Made by a program: the position numbers and the translations under genes
From: Sneathiella litorea
GTDB lineage: Bacteria > Pseudomonadota > Alphaproteobacteria > Sneathiellales > Sneathiellaceae
Reading direction: 5' to 3'
Length of the DNA stretch: 64,000 bases
Assembly (NCBI RefSeq): GCF_009882915.1
Contig: NZ_WTUW01000002.1
Coordinates: forward strand, 1,392,895 to 1,456,894
Shown: piece after piece, positions 37,699 through 46,542 of the stretch
Numbering within the stretch: position 1 is the stretch's first letter
Layout of the letters: each line of letters opens with the position of its first letter
The notes under the pieces: generated by a model
Databases searched by the model: none
The model's input: only the letters and a program-made list of their open reading frames with translations
Told to the model about the DNA's origin: nothing

Positions 37699-38691
37699 TT
37701 AAAATTCCTCTTCAAGGAAGGACTGTGTTGCCCTGAAAAGCTGATCCCTCCGCCGTTCAAGCAATGCAGAATGCGTTGCTTTTCCAATAATCGTATAGCG
37801 GCGATGGGGAGCATTGATCAGTTTATGATAAAGCGCCAACGCTCCATCGGCTGTCGTTTCGATATCCCTCTCGCCTACAATTACCAACGTCGGAACCCTG
37901 ACCTCAGTCGGGTCATATTGGAAAACACCTTGCGACCAACGGCATATCTTGTCATCCACGACGCCGGTCGGCGCACGAAGCATTGGCGGGTTATGCTCAC
38001 CTGATTTGGGATCACTGGCAACCGCCTCATCTAGCCACTGCTGCTGCCAATCGGGGTCGATAATGTCCTCTATCTCCTGTGGGTTTAGCCCATGCTCCCA
38101 TCGGGCTTTAATGGATTGGGCATCCACATACCGATAGGCCGTCGTTGGCCTCTCATTTCCAATGAGGGACGCACCTGAATTCAGCATGCTTGTCCCATAA
38201 AGAGCCAGTCGTTCGACTTTAGCGTTATTTTTAGCCGTGTATGCGCCAGCGATTAAGGTTCCCCATGAGTATCCCAGCAGCTGCAGTTTTTCCAAACCGC
38301 GTTTAGCCAATATATACTCAATCACCGTACCAAGATCCGCTATGGCTACGTCCGTATGGACAATCGGCCCGTTGGCTTCCGCAGCCTGCTCCATCTCCGC
38401 CGGTCGATCAGATCGACCATAACCCCGGATATCCAGAAGCCAGCAATCGAACCCGGTCTCGGCCAGCGTATCCATCCAGGAGTAACCGCCCGCAACGAAA
38501 TCAAACGTCACTGACGAAGGATATGTTGCCCCATGTACAAACAGTAAAGTACGTTCCGGCCGACCCAAAACGGCATTTTCCCGCCGCTTATTCCGCAGGA
38601 AAATGCGCAATTCATGGTCCCCGGCAGGAACCATGAATTCTTCAACAATCAAATCTTGAACGATTGTTCCTTGGCTCTCAGGCTCTACCAT
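37699..38691 (-). CDS. Alpha/beta hydrolase
   Basis: A 330-residue hydrolase with nucleophile elbow LLGYSWGTLIAG, catalytic acid in VIVGERDIET and His in KATHSALLERR. Its ATG lies inside the end of the acyl-CoA dehydrogenase gene (7-bp overlap), implying coupled translation. It probably hydrolyses an ester, lactone or thioester that feeds or follows the dehydrogenase step. Confidence 0.88.
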   Translation of the reverse strand: MVEPESQGTIVQDLIVEEFMVPAGDHELRIFLRNKRRENAVLGRPERTLLFVHGATYPSSVTFDFVAGGYSWMDTLAETGFDCWLLDIRGYGRSDRPAEMEQAAEANGPIVHTDVAIADLGTVIEYILAKRGLEKLQLLGYSWGTLIAGAYTAKNNAKVERLALYGTSMLNSGASLIGNERPTTAYRYVDAQSIKARWEHGLNPQEIEDIIDPDWQQQWLDEAVASDPKSGEHNPPMLRAPTGVVDDKICRWSQGVFQYDPTEVRVPTLVIVGERDIETTADGALALYHKLINAPHRRYTIIGKATHSALLERRRDQLFRATQSFLEEEF

Positions 38692-39932
38692 GCACCGTGC
38701 TTTTGCGCCTCGGCCCGACCGACTACCATATGATGCACTTCGTCCGGCCCATCAGCGAAGCGGAGGTGGCGTTGATTTGCATACATACCGGCAAGGGGCG
38801 TCCAATGTGACAGTCCCGTTGCGCCATGCATCTGGATCGCCTGATCAATAATTAGACACACTTTCTCCGGCACCATTGCCTTGACTGCGCTGACATAGAC
38901 CCGCGCTTCCCGGTTACCAAGAACATCCATCGCTTTCGCCGCCTGCAGCACCATCAGGCGCATGGCGTCAATTTCAATGCGCGCACGTGAAATAACTTCC
39001 AGGTTCTTGCCAAGCTTCAGTATGGTTTTACCGAACGCTGTCCGGCTGCCAGCGCGCTTAATCATCAATTCCAGCGCTTTCTCCGCCTGGCCAATTGACC
39101 GCATGCAATGATGAATGCGTCCAGGTCCGAGCCTTACTTGAGAGATTTCAAAACCACGTCCTTCACCCAAAAGCATATTCTCTTCCGGGACACGCACGTT
39201 ATTGAATTTGAGATGCATATGACCACGTGGCGCATGATCTTCTCCGAATACCTGCATTCCCTCGATTATCTCAACGCCGGGAGTATCGATCGGTACCAGA
39301 ATTTGAGACTGCTGCTTTGACGCTGGGGCATCCGGGCTCGTCTTCACCATGGTGATCATGATTTTACAACGGGGATCCCCGGCACCTGAGATGTAATATT
39401 TCTCGCCATTAATGACCCATTCGCCATTTTCCAGATGCGCCGTGGTACTGATATTTTTTGCATCAGAAGACGCCTCTCCCGGTTCCGTCATCGCATATGC
39501 CGACCGGATTTCTCCGTTCAGCAACGGCTTCAACCACTTTTCTTTCTGCTCCGGTGTTCCGACCCGCTCCAATACCTCCATATTACCAGTATCGGGTGCG
39601 CTGCAGTTCAGGGTTTCAGAGGCAAGGCTATACTTACCAAGCTCCGATGCAATGTAAGCATAGTCTAGATTACTTAAGCCTGCGCCAGTTTCTGCGTCCG
39701 GCAGGAAGAAATTCCACAATCCCGATTCCTTGGCTTTTGTCTTAGCGCCTTCAAGCAGTTCAAGCTGACGCGGATGCCAGCTCCAACGGTCCTCTTTGCC
39801 TTCATTCAGGGCGTAAAATTCTTCGGTAATTGGGGCAACATTTTCCTGAATATGTTTTTGCACGGCATAAAGTAAGGGCCGTGCCTCTTCAGACATAGCT
39901 AAGTTAAACAGCTCTTGGTCGGTTCCCGACAT
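38685..39932 (-). CDS. Acyl-CoA dehydrogenase
   Basis: A 415-residue flavoprotein with AYAMTEPGEASSDAKN (FAD-binding region), INGEKYYISGAG, RIHHCMRSIGQAEKALELM, SRTAFGKTI, and the C-terminal ADGPDEVHHMVVGR. This belongs to the ACAD10/11-like group, often acting on branched or hydroxylated acyl-CoAs. The start follows AAGGATC. First gene of a unit with the alpha/beta hydrolase. Confidence 0.92.
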   Translation of the reverse strand: MSGTDQELFNLAMSEEARPLLYAVQKHIQENVAPITEEFYALNEGKEDRWSWHPRQLELLEGAKTKAKESGLWNFFLPDAETGAGLSNLDYAYIASELGKYSLASETLNCSAPDTGNMEVLERVGTPEQKEKWLKPLLNGEIRSAYAMTEPGEASSDAKNISTTAHLENGEWVINGEKYYISGAGDPRCKIMITMVKTSPDAPASKQQSQILVPIDTPGVEIIEGMQVFGEDHAPRGHMHLKFNNVRVPEENMLLGEGRGFEISQVRLGPGRIHHCMRSIGQAEKALELMIKRAGSRTAFGKTILKLGKNLEVISRARIEIDAMRLMVLQAAKAMDVLGNREARVYVSAVKAMVPEKVCLIIDQAIQMHGATGLSHWTPLAGMYANQRHLRFADGPDEVHHMVVGRAEAQKHGAW

Positions 39933-40006
39933 ATTATTGATCCTTATTTGGGATTAGTTGAATGTTCTTAATGCTGCGATTGTTCGCTACTGTCTGTCAA
40001 CCGCTA

Positions 40007-40435
40007 TCACGGTAGATAACCGCGTTCCTCATATGGAAAATCCCAAAGCTCCCGGTTCTTTGGATCTTGCAAGTAGTGATTATTATGATAACTACGGATC
40101 TCTGATATCTTGTCTTCTTTGAATATATACCATTCCGTACCACGTAACAGCTGGCGCTTTTGATCAAGCGGGGGTGTCCAGGGCATACTCCATTCGATCA
40201 CAGCCTCCGGTTCCTGCACGATAATATGGTCCAGAATCCATGACGCCTTTGTTTTCGGACCAACCTTCAACCAGTAGTTTGCCAATGCCGCAGCTCCAAA
40301 TACCGGGCTGTGATCGACGAAATAATGCACAATATCCGGGTCAAAAGTGGACATCATCATGTCGAAATCTGCTGTAGAACAGCCTTCATAATATCGGCTG
40401 ATAATATTCGTATATCGGTGCTGCGTTTGCGACAT
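40007..40435 (-). CDS. NTF2/SnoaL-like protein
   Basis: A 142-residue alpha+beta cone-fold protein: YYEGCSTADFDMMMSTFDPD near the start and the end strand region ISEIRSYHNNHYL. AAGGAGC precedes the ATG. Such proteins are small isomerases, dehydratases or regulators; the specific job is unknown. It is divergent from the Old Yellow Enzyme gene. Confidence 0.82.
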   Translation of the reverse strand: MSQTQHRYTNIISRYYEGCSTADFDMMMSTFDPDIVHYFVDHSPVFGAAALANYWLKVGPKTKASWILDHIIVQEPEAVIEWSMPWTPPLDQKRQLLRGTEWYIFKEDKISEIRSYHNNHYLQDPKNRELWDFPYEERGYLP

Positions 40436-40586
40436 TCTCTTGCTCCTTACAAAATTAAAGGGGGTTTAAATGACAGCACCCATGACTATACTCACATTTA
40501 CAATGTACAGTCCGTGCTAGTTTTAAAGGCGCGGGCCTATTAGACTGTAAACCGGGTTCCACAAATTAGTAGAGTATTATCCTCTG

Positions 40587-41708
40587 ATGACAACAACCAA
40601 ATTATTCACACCGATTGAAATTGGTGGCCTGCACTTATCTAACCGGGTGATCATGGCACCTCTCACACGAATGCGCGCCACTGTTCCCGGCAATATCGCT
40701 AATGAAATGATGGCGCAATATTATGCCCAGCGTGCAACTCCCGGAGGATTAATCATTGCCGAAGCATCTCAGGTTTCAGAGGATGGACAAGGCGCCCCCT
40801 GCACACCCGGCATTCATTCGGCAGAGCAGATTGCGGGCTGGAAGCTGGTAACCGAGGCAGTTCATGCAAAGGGTGGAAAAATCTACTTGCAGCTCTGGCA
40901 TATGGGCCGGCTGTCACATCCGTCCTATCAACCTAATGGAGAGCTACCAATTGCGCCGTCCGCGGTTCCGGCAAATGTTGATGTCACTACGCCTGATTTC
41001 AAACGCGTTCCCTGCCCGACACCTCGGGCTCTGGAAACGGAGGAAATTCCAGACTTAATCGAACGCTACACCCACGCTGCCAACTGCGCAAAGAAGGCCG
41101 GTTTTGATGGTGTCGAAATCCACTCAGCCAACGGCTATCTGCTGGAACAATTTCTCCAGGCGCGAACAAACAAGCGTACGGACATATACGGTGGTTCAAT
41201 TGAAAATCGCTGCCGCTTGGTGTTGGAGGTAACGAAAGCTATTGCTGCAGTTTGGGGATCAAGTCACGTTGGTATTCGCTTGTCGCCCTTTGGTATTGCA
41301 AACGACAGTGGCGAGGACGAACCAATGCCGCTCTATTCCCACCTCATCAGCGAACTTGATAAGCTCGGCTTAGCGTATTTACATCTGATTGAGCCCCGCG
41401 CCAGCGGTGCGGGTCAACGCGATGTGGATCATAAGGATGTGCCATCGGCAGCACAGCTGTTCCGCCCCTTCTGGCATGGGACCCTGATCGCTGCTGGTAA
41501 TTTTAACAGGGAAAGCGCCAACATCATGATTGCAAGTGGTGATGCGGATGCGATTGCGTTCGGCCGTCTCTTCATTTCCAATCCAGACCTGCCCGAACGA
41601 CTAAGACTGGACGCTCCCTTAAATCCATACAACCGCGCGACCTTTTATAGTCGCGGACCGAAAGGATATGTCGATTATCCAGCAATGGCTGATACGGCGA
41701 CAGACTGA
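40587..41708 (+). CDS. Old Yellow Enzyme family alkene reductase
   Basis: A 373-residue FMN TIM barrel of the NemA/XenB type: LFTPIEIGGLHLSNRVIMAP, the pair His/Asn in GVEIHSANGYLLEQFL, YGGSIENRCRL and the C-terminal FGRLFISNPDLPERL. It reduces activated C=C bonds or nitro compounds with NAD(P)H. It converges on the aspartate-dehydrogenase gene across a long inverted repeat. Confidence 0.94.
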   Translation: MTTTKLFTPIEIGGLHLSNRVIMAPLTRMRATVPGNIANEMMAQYYAQRATPGGLIIAEASQVSEDGQGAPCTPGIHSAEQIAGWKLVTEAVHAKGGKIYLQLWHMGRLSHPSYQPNGELPIAPSAVPANVDVTTPDFKRVPCPTPRALETEEIPDLIERYTHAANCAKKAGFDGVEIHSANGYLLEQFLQARTNKRTDIYGGSIENRCRLVLEVTKAIAAVWGSSHVGIRLSPFGIANDSGEDEPMPLYSHLISELDKLGLAYLHLIEPRASGAGQRDVDHKDVPSAAQLFRPFWHGTLIAAGNFNRESANIMIASGDADAIAFGRLFISNPDLPERLRLDAPLNPYNRATFYSRGPKGYVDYPAMADTATD

Positions 41709-41799
41709 CCAGAGTTTAAGAACAACAAACTCAAGACTTACCTTGGTGACGTTCGACTTGTTAAATAGAGCTAGATTGGGAATAGCGTAAATCGCTTGG

Positions 41800-41856
41800 G
41801 GGCATTTTTGACACGCATATGGGCTAAACCGCCCTTGTGCCGCGTCACAAATGCCC
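41800..41856. terminator. Long imperfect inverted repeat between convergent genes
   Basis: A 16-base arm (GGGCATTTTTGACACG) pairs with CGCGTCACAAATGCCC with two mismatches; the loop contains a second GGGC/GCCC hairpin. It lies between convergent genes and ends in CTCTTTTC, as expected for a bidirectional terminator. Confidence 0.55.
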
Positions 41857-41864
41857 TCTTTTCA

Positions 41865-42671
41865 TCAGATTATGATTTCGCCGCTACGAAGTATAATTGA
41901 TCTGGCGACACTATAGGCTGCCAGCATAGAAGTCTTTGGGTTTTCAGGTAATGAGTTGCCAGCAATTTTGACAGACAAGCTTCCAAAATCACCTACGGCC
42001 TTAAGGTAGTGAAAATTCGATGAGGTCGTCGGATCAGAAATCAGAATTGCCTTGGTGCTTTCAAAACCAAGCCCCGCCAACGCAATTGTGGCAATCACAT
42101 TTGCATTTTTTGGATATTGCTTAACGGCGTCCTCGGCTGTCCCTTCATATAGAACTAACGGTTCGTTTTGCGCACTGTTCTTCACCAGGTCTTCGCCCGG
42201 CGTACCTTTCCAAGCTTGTGGTGGCTTAACGACTGTGTGCTCAACGCTCGCAAGCCCGGAATACCGCGCCGCTGATAGGGCTTCTACCCCCGCAATAGCG
42301 CCAGCAACAATTGAAATCCTGGCATTCCCCTTGGCTGCATTTTCAATAAGTGCTGTGCGCAATTGAGTATCCGCAAGTACACCTACAGAGACAATGGAAA
42401 AAGCAACCCCGGCAGCGAGAATCGCAGCGCCATATTGGCGCACAGCCTCATGCCCCGCGCATTCATAAATGCCGTCAGGTGCCAGAGCGATAAGATCTTC
42501 AACCCTATTCACTACCTGACAGTCTGACGGCAGGTCTTTTGTAACGGTGGCGCCAGGCCTGATCAATACAGCGGCAACTTTTGTATTACGAGAATTCTGG
42601 CAAACAACATCCATAACAACTTTTGATATTGCGCCATATCCGATCAGGCCTATCCGCCGAGAGTTAATCAT
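41865..42671 (-). CDS. Aspartate dehydrogenase-like protein
   Basis: A 268-residue NAD(P) enzyme with Rossmann motif GLIGYGAISK, central SIVAGAIAGVEAL, KPPQAWKGTP and the family segment NANVIATIALAGLG. It matches L-aspartate dehydrogenase (NadX-like), which forms iminoaspartate. There is no nadA or nadC nearby, so NAD synthesis is not indicated. It overlaps the ABC binding-protein gene by 4 bp (ATGA), which suggests it acts on the imported compound. Confidence 0.87.
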   Translation of the reverse strand: MINSRRIGLIGYGAISKVVMDVVCQNSRNTKVAAVLIRPGATVTKDLPSDCQVVNRVEDLIALAPDGIYECAGHEAVRQYGAAILAAGVAFSIVSVGVLADTQLRTALIENAAKGNARISIVAGAIAGVEALSAARYSGLASVEHTVVKPPQAWKGTPGEDLVKNSAQNEPLVLYEGTAEDAVKQYPKNANVIATIALAGLGFESTKAILISDPTTSSNFHYLKAVGDFGSLSVKIAGNSLPENPKTSMLAAYSVARSIILRSGEIII

Positions 42672-43714
42672 GATGTCAGGAACTGCCCATCAAATACTTC
42701 GTTAAGGGTCATGGTCCGTTCAATCGACTTATTCGAAGTCAGAACATTCTGCGTTACATCGAGAGTTTCCTGTGAAAATTCTCCGGATGAAGAAACCGCA
42801 GCTTTGACCATACCGGCACCAATTTGCAAAACATCATCGCCCAATGCGCCAAACACTGGCTTTAAGGGTTCGCTGATTGTTTTTGCGTCATTCTCCAGAA
42901 TAAACTTGGAGGCTTTGCTGAGCGCGCTCACCATGGCTTTACAGGTTTCAGGATTGGACGCCATATACTCCGGCGTGGCCCAAAGTCCTTCCATCATAAA
43001 GGAAGGCAAATTCGGATCCTGACCATTTGAGTTGTCGATAAGGGTAATCGCATTACCGGAGTTGACCACCCGCTCGCCCAATGGAACAGAAATATAGATA
43101 ACATCTACATCCTTATTATCGAGTGCAGCAGCAACAGCCGGTCCGCCACCCACACCAACAATCGTCGCATCGGTATCAGGATTAAGCCCAGCTTTTAAAA
43201 GATTAAACCGCGCAAGCTGCCAGGTCAGAGATCCCGGGCGCGTGACGCCAATTTTGAGACCTTTAAGAGCGGCCAGCTTCTGCTCGATCGGGCTTTCCGG
43301 CGTTAGATTAAGACGATCCGCCGTTTCCTTAACCATCGAGACATTGATGATATTCTTGTCCAATGTCGCCATGATACACTTGAGGTCCAACCCGCGGGCT
43401 ACCGCTGGCAGTACCTGCGCACCATCATTGACCGTGAAGGCGGCATCGCCAGAGATAACAGCCTGCACGTCAGGGCCACCGCCGCGTGTTACAACGATTT
43501 CAACATCAAGGCCTTCATCCTTGAAATAGCCAAGTTCTGACGCCAGGTAATTCTGAATAAATGCCAGGGATGTAACGGCTTGGGTTACAGTAATTTTCTG
43601 AAGGGAGGAAGCCGCGAATGCTGTCCTATTGAACCCAACAGCCCCCGCGAGCGCAAGAGTTGCTGCGGTTCCTGCCAGAAATGACCTACGTGGTATGCCT
43701 TTTATCTGCGTCAT
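42668..43714 (-). CDS. NMT1/TauA-like ABC substrate-binding protein
   Basis: A 348-residue periplasmic binding protein with a twin-arginine signal (PRRSFLAGTAATLALAG, cleavage near TAFA). The mature part matches the NMT1/THI5/SsuA group (LAFIQNYLASELGYFKDEG, VTRGGGPDVQAVISGDAAF). The group imports sulfonates, nitrate-like ions, thiamine precursors or aromatic acids. Cotranscribed with permease, ATPase and the aspartate-dehydrogenase gene. Ligand unknown. Confidence 0.9.
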   Translation of the reverse strand: MTQIKGIPRRSFLAGTAATLALAGAVGFNRTAFAASSLQKITVTQAVTSLAFIQNYLASELGYFKDEGLDVEIVVTRGGGPDVQAVISGDAAFTVNDGAQVLPAVARGLDLKCIMATLDKNIINVSMVKETADRLNLTPESPIEQKLAALKGLKIGVTRPGSLTWQLARFNLLKAGLNPDTDATIVGVGGGPAVAAALDNKDVDVIYISVPLGERVVNSGNAITLIDNSNGQDPNLPSFMMEGLWATPEYMASNPETCKAMVSALSKASKFILENDAKTISEPLKPVFGALGDDVLQIGAGMVKAAVSSSGEFSQETLDVTQNVLTSNKSIERTMTLNEVFDGQFLTS

Positions 43715-43790
43715 ATTACTCTCCTAAGTATGATATAAGTTGGGTCCAAATACTGATTTCTAAATTTTCTGAATACTATCTATGTGCAAC

Positions 43791-44630
43791 TCAAAGGCCT
43801 TGACCGCCCGCATCGCTGGAGCGAGACGGTGGCCGCCAAGCCAGGGCGCGGCGTTCAATCCAGGCCAGAATGGAATTCAACAGCACAACAAGGATCATCA
43901 GAACGATAATGCCGCCCATGGTTCCAGTTGTGTTATAAATGCTTGTTTCTAATTGGATCTTATATCCAAGCCCTTCGCTGGAGGCGATAAACTCTCCAAT
44001 AATTGCTCCGATAACAGCATAGGGAATAGAGAGTTTCAGCCCCAGAATGATATAAGGCATGGCCGCAGGCAAAATCACTTTTGAAAACAGCCTGAAAGAC
44101 CGCGCTCCCATTACCCAGGCAAGATCGACATACCGTCTTTCAACAGATCTTACACCGGCATAAGAATTATAAAACACGACGAAAAACACCAGTGTGAAGA
44201 CGAGGACAATTTTGGGGGTAATGCCAATGCCGAACCAAATCACAAACAAAGGCGCCAAAGCGACACGCGGAATGCCATTTAGGGCAAGAAGGAACGGGTC
44301 GAGAATTTTCGCCGTTCTTTCCATGCGACCAATTGGCAACCCGAGCGCGAGGCCCAGACCAGCCCCAAGGGAATAACCAACGATAATCTCTGTCATTGTC
44401 GCAGTCAGGTGCCTCATGAAATCGCCATTAAGGACCCAGTTATAGATGTAGCTGACAATCAGGCTCGGCTTGGATACCCAAAAGGAATCGAACAATCGCC
44501 CAGACATGACTTCCCATGATCCGAGCAGGACGACCAAGATTACAAGTTGCCAGATCAATGTAGTATTAACTGACCGTTTCGGCTTAGCGACAGGTTGAGG
44601 TTGTTGAGTAGGTTTGCTGGTTTCAGACAT
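43791..44630 (-). CDS. ABC transporter permease (TauC/SsuC type)
   Basis: A 279-residue inner-membrane permease with about six helices and the cytoplasmic coupling loop NGIPRVALAPLFVIWFGIG, typical of the SsuC/TauC group. The N-terminus is a proline-rich hydrophilic tail. It directly abuts the ATPase gene and pairs with it and the NMT1-like binding protein. Confidence 0.92.
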   Translation of the reverse strand: MSETSKPTQQPQPVAKPKRSVNTTLIWQLVILVVLLGSWEVMSGRLFDSFWVSKPSLIVSYIYNWVLNGDFMRHLTATMTEIIVGYSLGAGLGLALGLPIGRMERTAKILDPFLLALNGIPRVALAPLFVIWFGIGITPKIVLVFTLVFFVVFYNSYAGVRSVERRYVDLAWVMGARSFRLFSKVILPAAMPYIILGLKLSIPYAVIGAIIGEFIASSEGLGYKIQLETSIYNTTGTMGGIIVLMILVVLLNSILAWIERRALAWRPPSRSSDAGGQGL

Positions 44631-45434
44631 TTATTTTCTCCCCATTGCGTTGGCAGCCGAAACCTCATCCGCCAATTCATCCCACAGATCCGACAATGCA
44701 TTCCGAAATTCTGGATCATCATGAAGATGGTGTAGATCCCTGGGGCGAGTTAGTTTGATGTCATACACAGATCGGATACGGCCCGGGCGTGCGGTCATCA
44801 CCACAACCCGATCACCCAGCGCAATAGCTTCCTGCAAGTCATGGGTAATAAAAATGACCGTCTTCTTGTCCTGTAACCACAAGTCCAGTAACTGCTGCTG
44901 AAGAACAATTCGCGTCTGGGCATCAAGAGGACCAAACGGCTCATCCATGATGATCAAACCCGGATCAAACGATAATGCACGCACAATATTGCCACGTTGA
45001 CGCATACCGCCGGATAATTGGTGTCCATACCGGTTTTCAAATCCGGCAAGCCCTACCTTTTCCAGCAACTCCGCGCTTCGCTTTCGGCGTTCCGATTTTG
45101 ACATTCCCCTGATTTCGAGAGGAAACTCAACATTTTCCCGTAATGTACGCCAAGGATAGAGATTATCTTCCTGAGTAACGTAACCGATATTTCGAAGCTG
45201 TTGCCAGGCCGGCTTCCCATTTATCAAAATCTGGCCAGAAGATGGCTTATCTAAGCCAACCACAAGATTGAGCAAGGTTGATTTACCACATCCGGATGGC
45301 CCCACTATCGTAATAAATTCACCGTCTGATACATTCAGAGAGAAATTATCAATTGCTGTTACCTGGCCGCCATCAGGACTTTCAAAAACCTTTGTTACAT
45401 TGTCGAATATTAAAAAGTCCGAAGAAGACTGCAT
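44631..45434 (-). CDS. ABC transporter ATPase (TauB/SsuB type)
   Basis: About 267 residues with Walker A GPSGCGKS, Q-loop YVTQEDNLYPW, signature LSGGMRQRGNIVRAL, Walker B LIIMDEP and switch His in FITHDLQEA. I start at 45434, where family similarity begins; an ATG 54 bp earlier is possible. It is the first gene of the ABC unit, divergent from a LysR regulator. Confidence 0.93.
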   Translation of the reverse strand: MQSSSDFLIFDNVTKVFESPDGGQVTAIDNFSLNVSDGEFITIVGPSGCGKSTLLNLVVGLDKPSSGQILINGKPAWQQLRNIGYVTQEDNLYPWRTLRENVEFPLEIRGMSKSERRKRSAELLEKVGLAGFENRYGHQLSGGMRQRGNIVRALSFDPGLIIMDEPFGPLDAQTRIVLQQQLLDLWLQDKKTVIFITHDLQEAIALGDRVVVMTARPGRIRSVYDIKLTRPRDLHHLHDDPEFRNALSDLWDELADEVSAANAMGRK

Positions 45435-45600
45435 GCAAACCGTCCTAGTTTTGAGGTCACCTTGAAAGTATTTGAAGCATACAATCACATATATTGCCTT
45501 GCCAACAAGCGCATAATATGGAACGATGCATTGCTAAATCGGCAACAATAGAAACATTTGCATTTTAAATGACTGAAAAAAATGGGTTTAAGTATTATCC

Positions 45601-46542
45601 ATGATTCAAGAACTACCTTCACTCATGCCCAAGGCGAGAGACGCCCAACACCTTACCGTTCTAAGGTACTTCCACGAAGTAGCTAGAACCGGATCAATTC
45701 GTGAGGCAGGCGAGAATCTGAATGTTGCCTCATCCGCTATAAGCCGACAAATATCCAAACTGGAATCTGAAGTTGATGAGGTATTGTTTGAACGCCTACC
45801 GCGGGGGATGAAGCTTACAGCGGCAGGTGAAATATATAGTGCATATGTTGTTGATAGTCTGCTGGCTCTTCGCCGACTCGGGTCAGAAATTCAACAGCTG
45901 AGGAATATGAAACGCGGGACCGTGAGAATTGCCGCCATTGAAGGCATGATCGGCTCGTTCCTCTCCCCCCTTGTTTCAAATTTTAGACAGACTTTTCCAG
46001 AAGTTAATTTCCAGCTTCTTGTTGCAAGTGCGGCCGATGTTACAACGCAATTACTGGCCGGAACGGCAGATATCGGCTTGGCTTTCAATGCGCCTGCGTT
46101 GGATAAAATTGAATACCGGATGCGGATTAATGATCCGGTAATGGCAATTATGGCGCCAGACTATGAGCTTAGTAGTGTAGAACAATTCGATCTGCAGCGT
46201 GTCCTGAAAGGGCCGGTCGCCATACCAATCACAACTTTCGGCATTCGTAACCTGCTCGATCAGGCTTGCAGGGAAACAAAAGTTCCTTTGGTGCCTGCCC
46301 TTGAAACCAACTCGATCGAGGCGCTGCGGGCATTCGCCAAAAATGGCGACGGGATATCGCTTTTACATACCTATGCGGTCAAAAAGGAACTGGATAGCGG
46401 AGAGCTGATAGCGCGTCCTATCCACTCCAAGACCCTCACAGGCGGTACAATTGACCTCTGCATTCTTTCCGAACGCTTGTTGCCGGTTGCTGCCAAAGAG
46501 TTTCTTACATTCGCAGAGGAAAAGTTGACTACGGTACGTTAA
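45601..46542 (+). CDS. LysR-family transcriptional regulator
   Basis: A 313-residue LysR protein. The winged HTH is at residues about 20-75 (FHEVARTGSIREAGENLNVA, then SSAISRQISKLE) and is followed by a periplasmic-binding-like effector domain. It is divergent from the ABC transporter unit across a 166-bp gap and is therefore its likely regulator. Its stop overlaps the stop of the convergent TPP-enzyme gene. Confidence 0.9.
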   Translation: MIQELPSLMPKARDAQHLTVLRYFHEVARTGSIREAGENLNVASSAISRQISKLESEVDEVLFERLPRGMKLTAAGEIYSAYVVDSLLALRRLGSEIQQLRNMKRGTVRIAAIEGMIGSFLSPLVSNFRQTFPEVNFQLLVASAADVTTQLLAGTADIGLAFNAPALDKIEYRMRINDPVMAIMAPDYELSSVEQFDLQRVLKGPVAIPITTFGIRNLLDQACRETKVPLVPALETNSIEALRAFAKNGDGISLLHTYAVKKELDSGELIARPIHSKTLTGGTIDLCILSERLLPVAAKEFLTFAEEKLTTVR

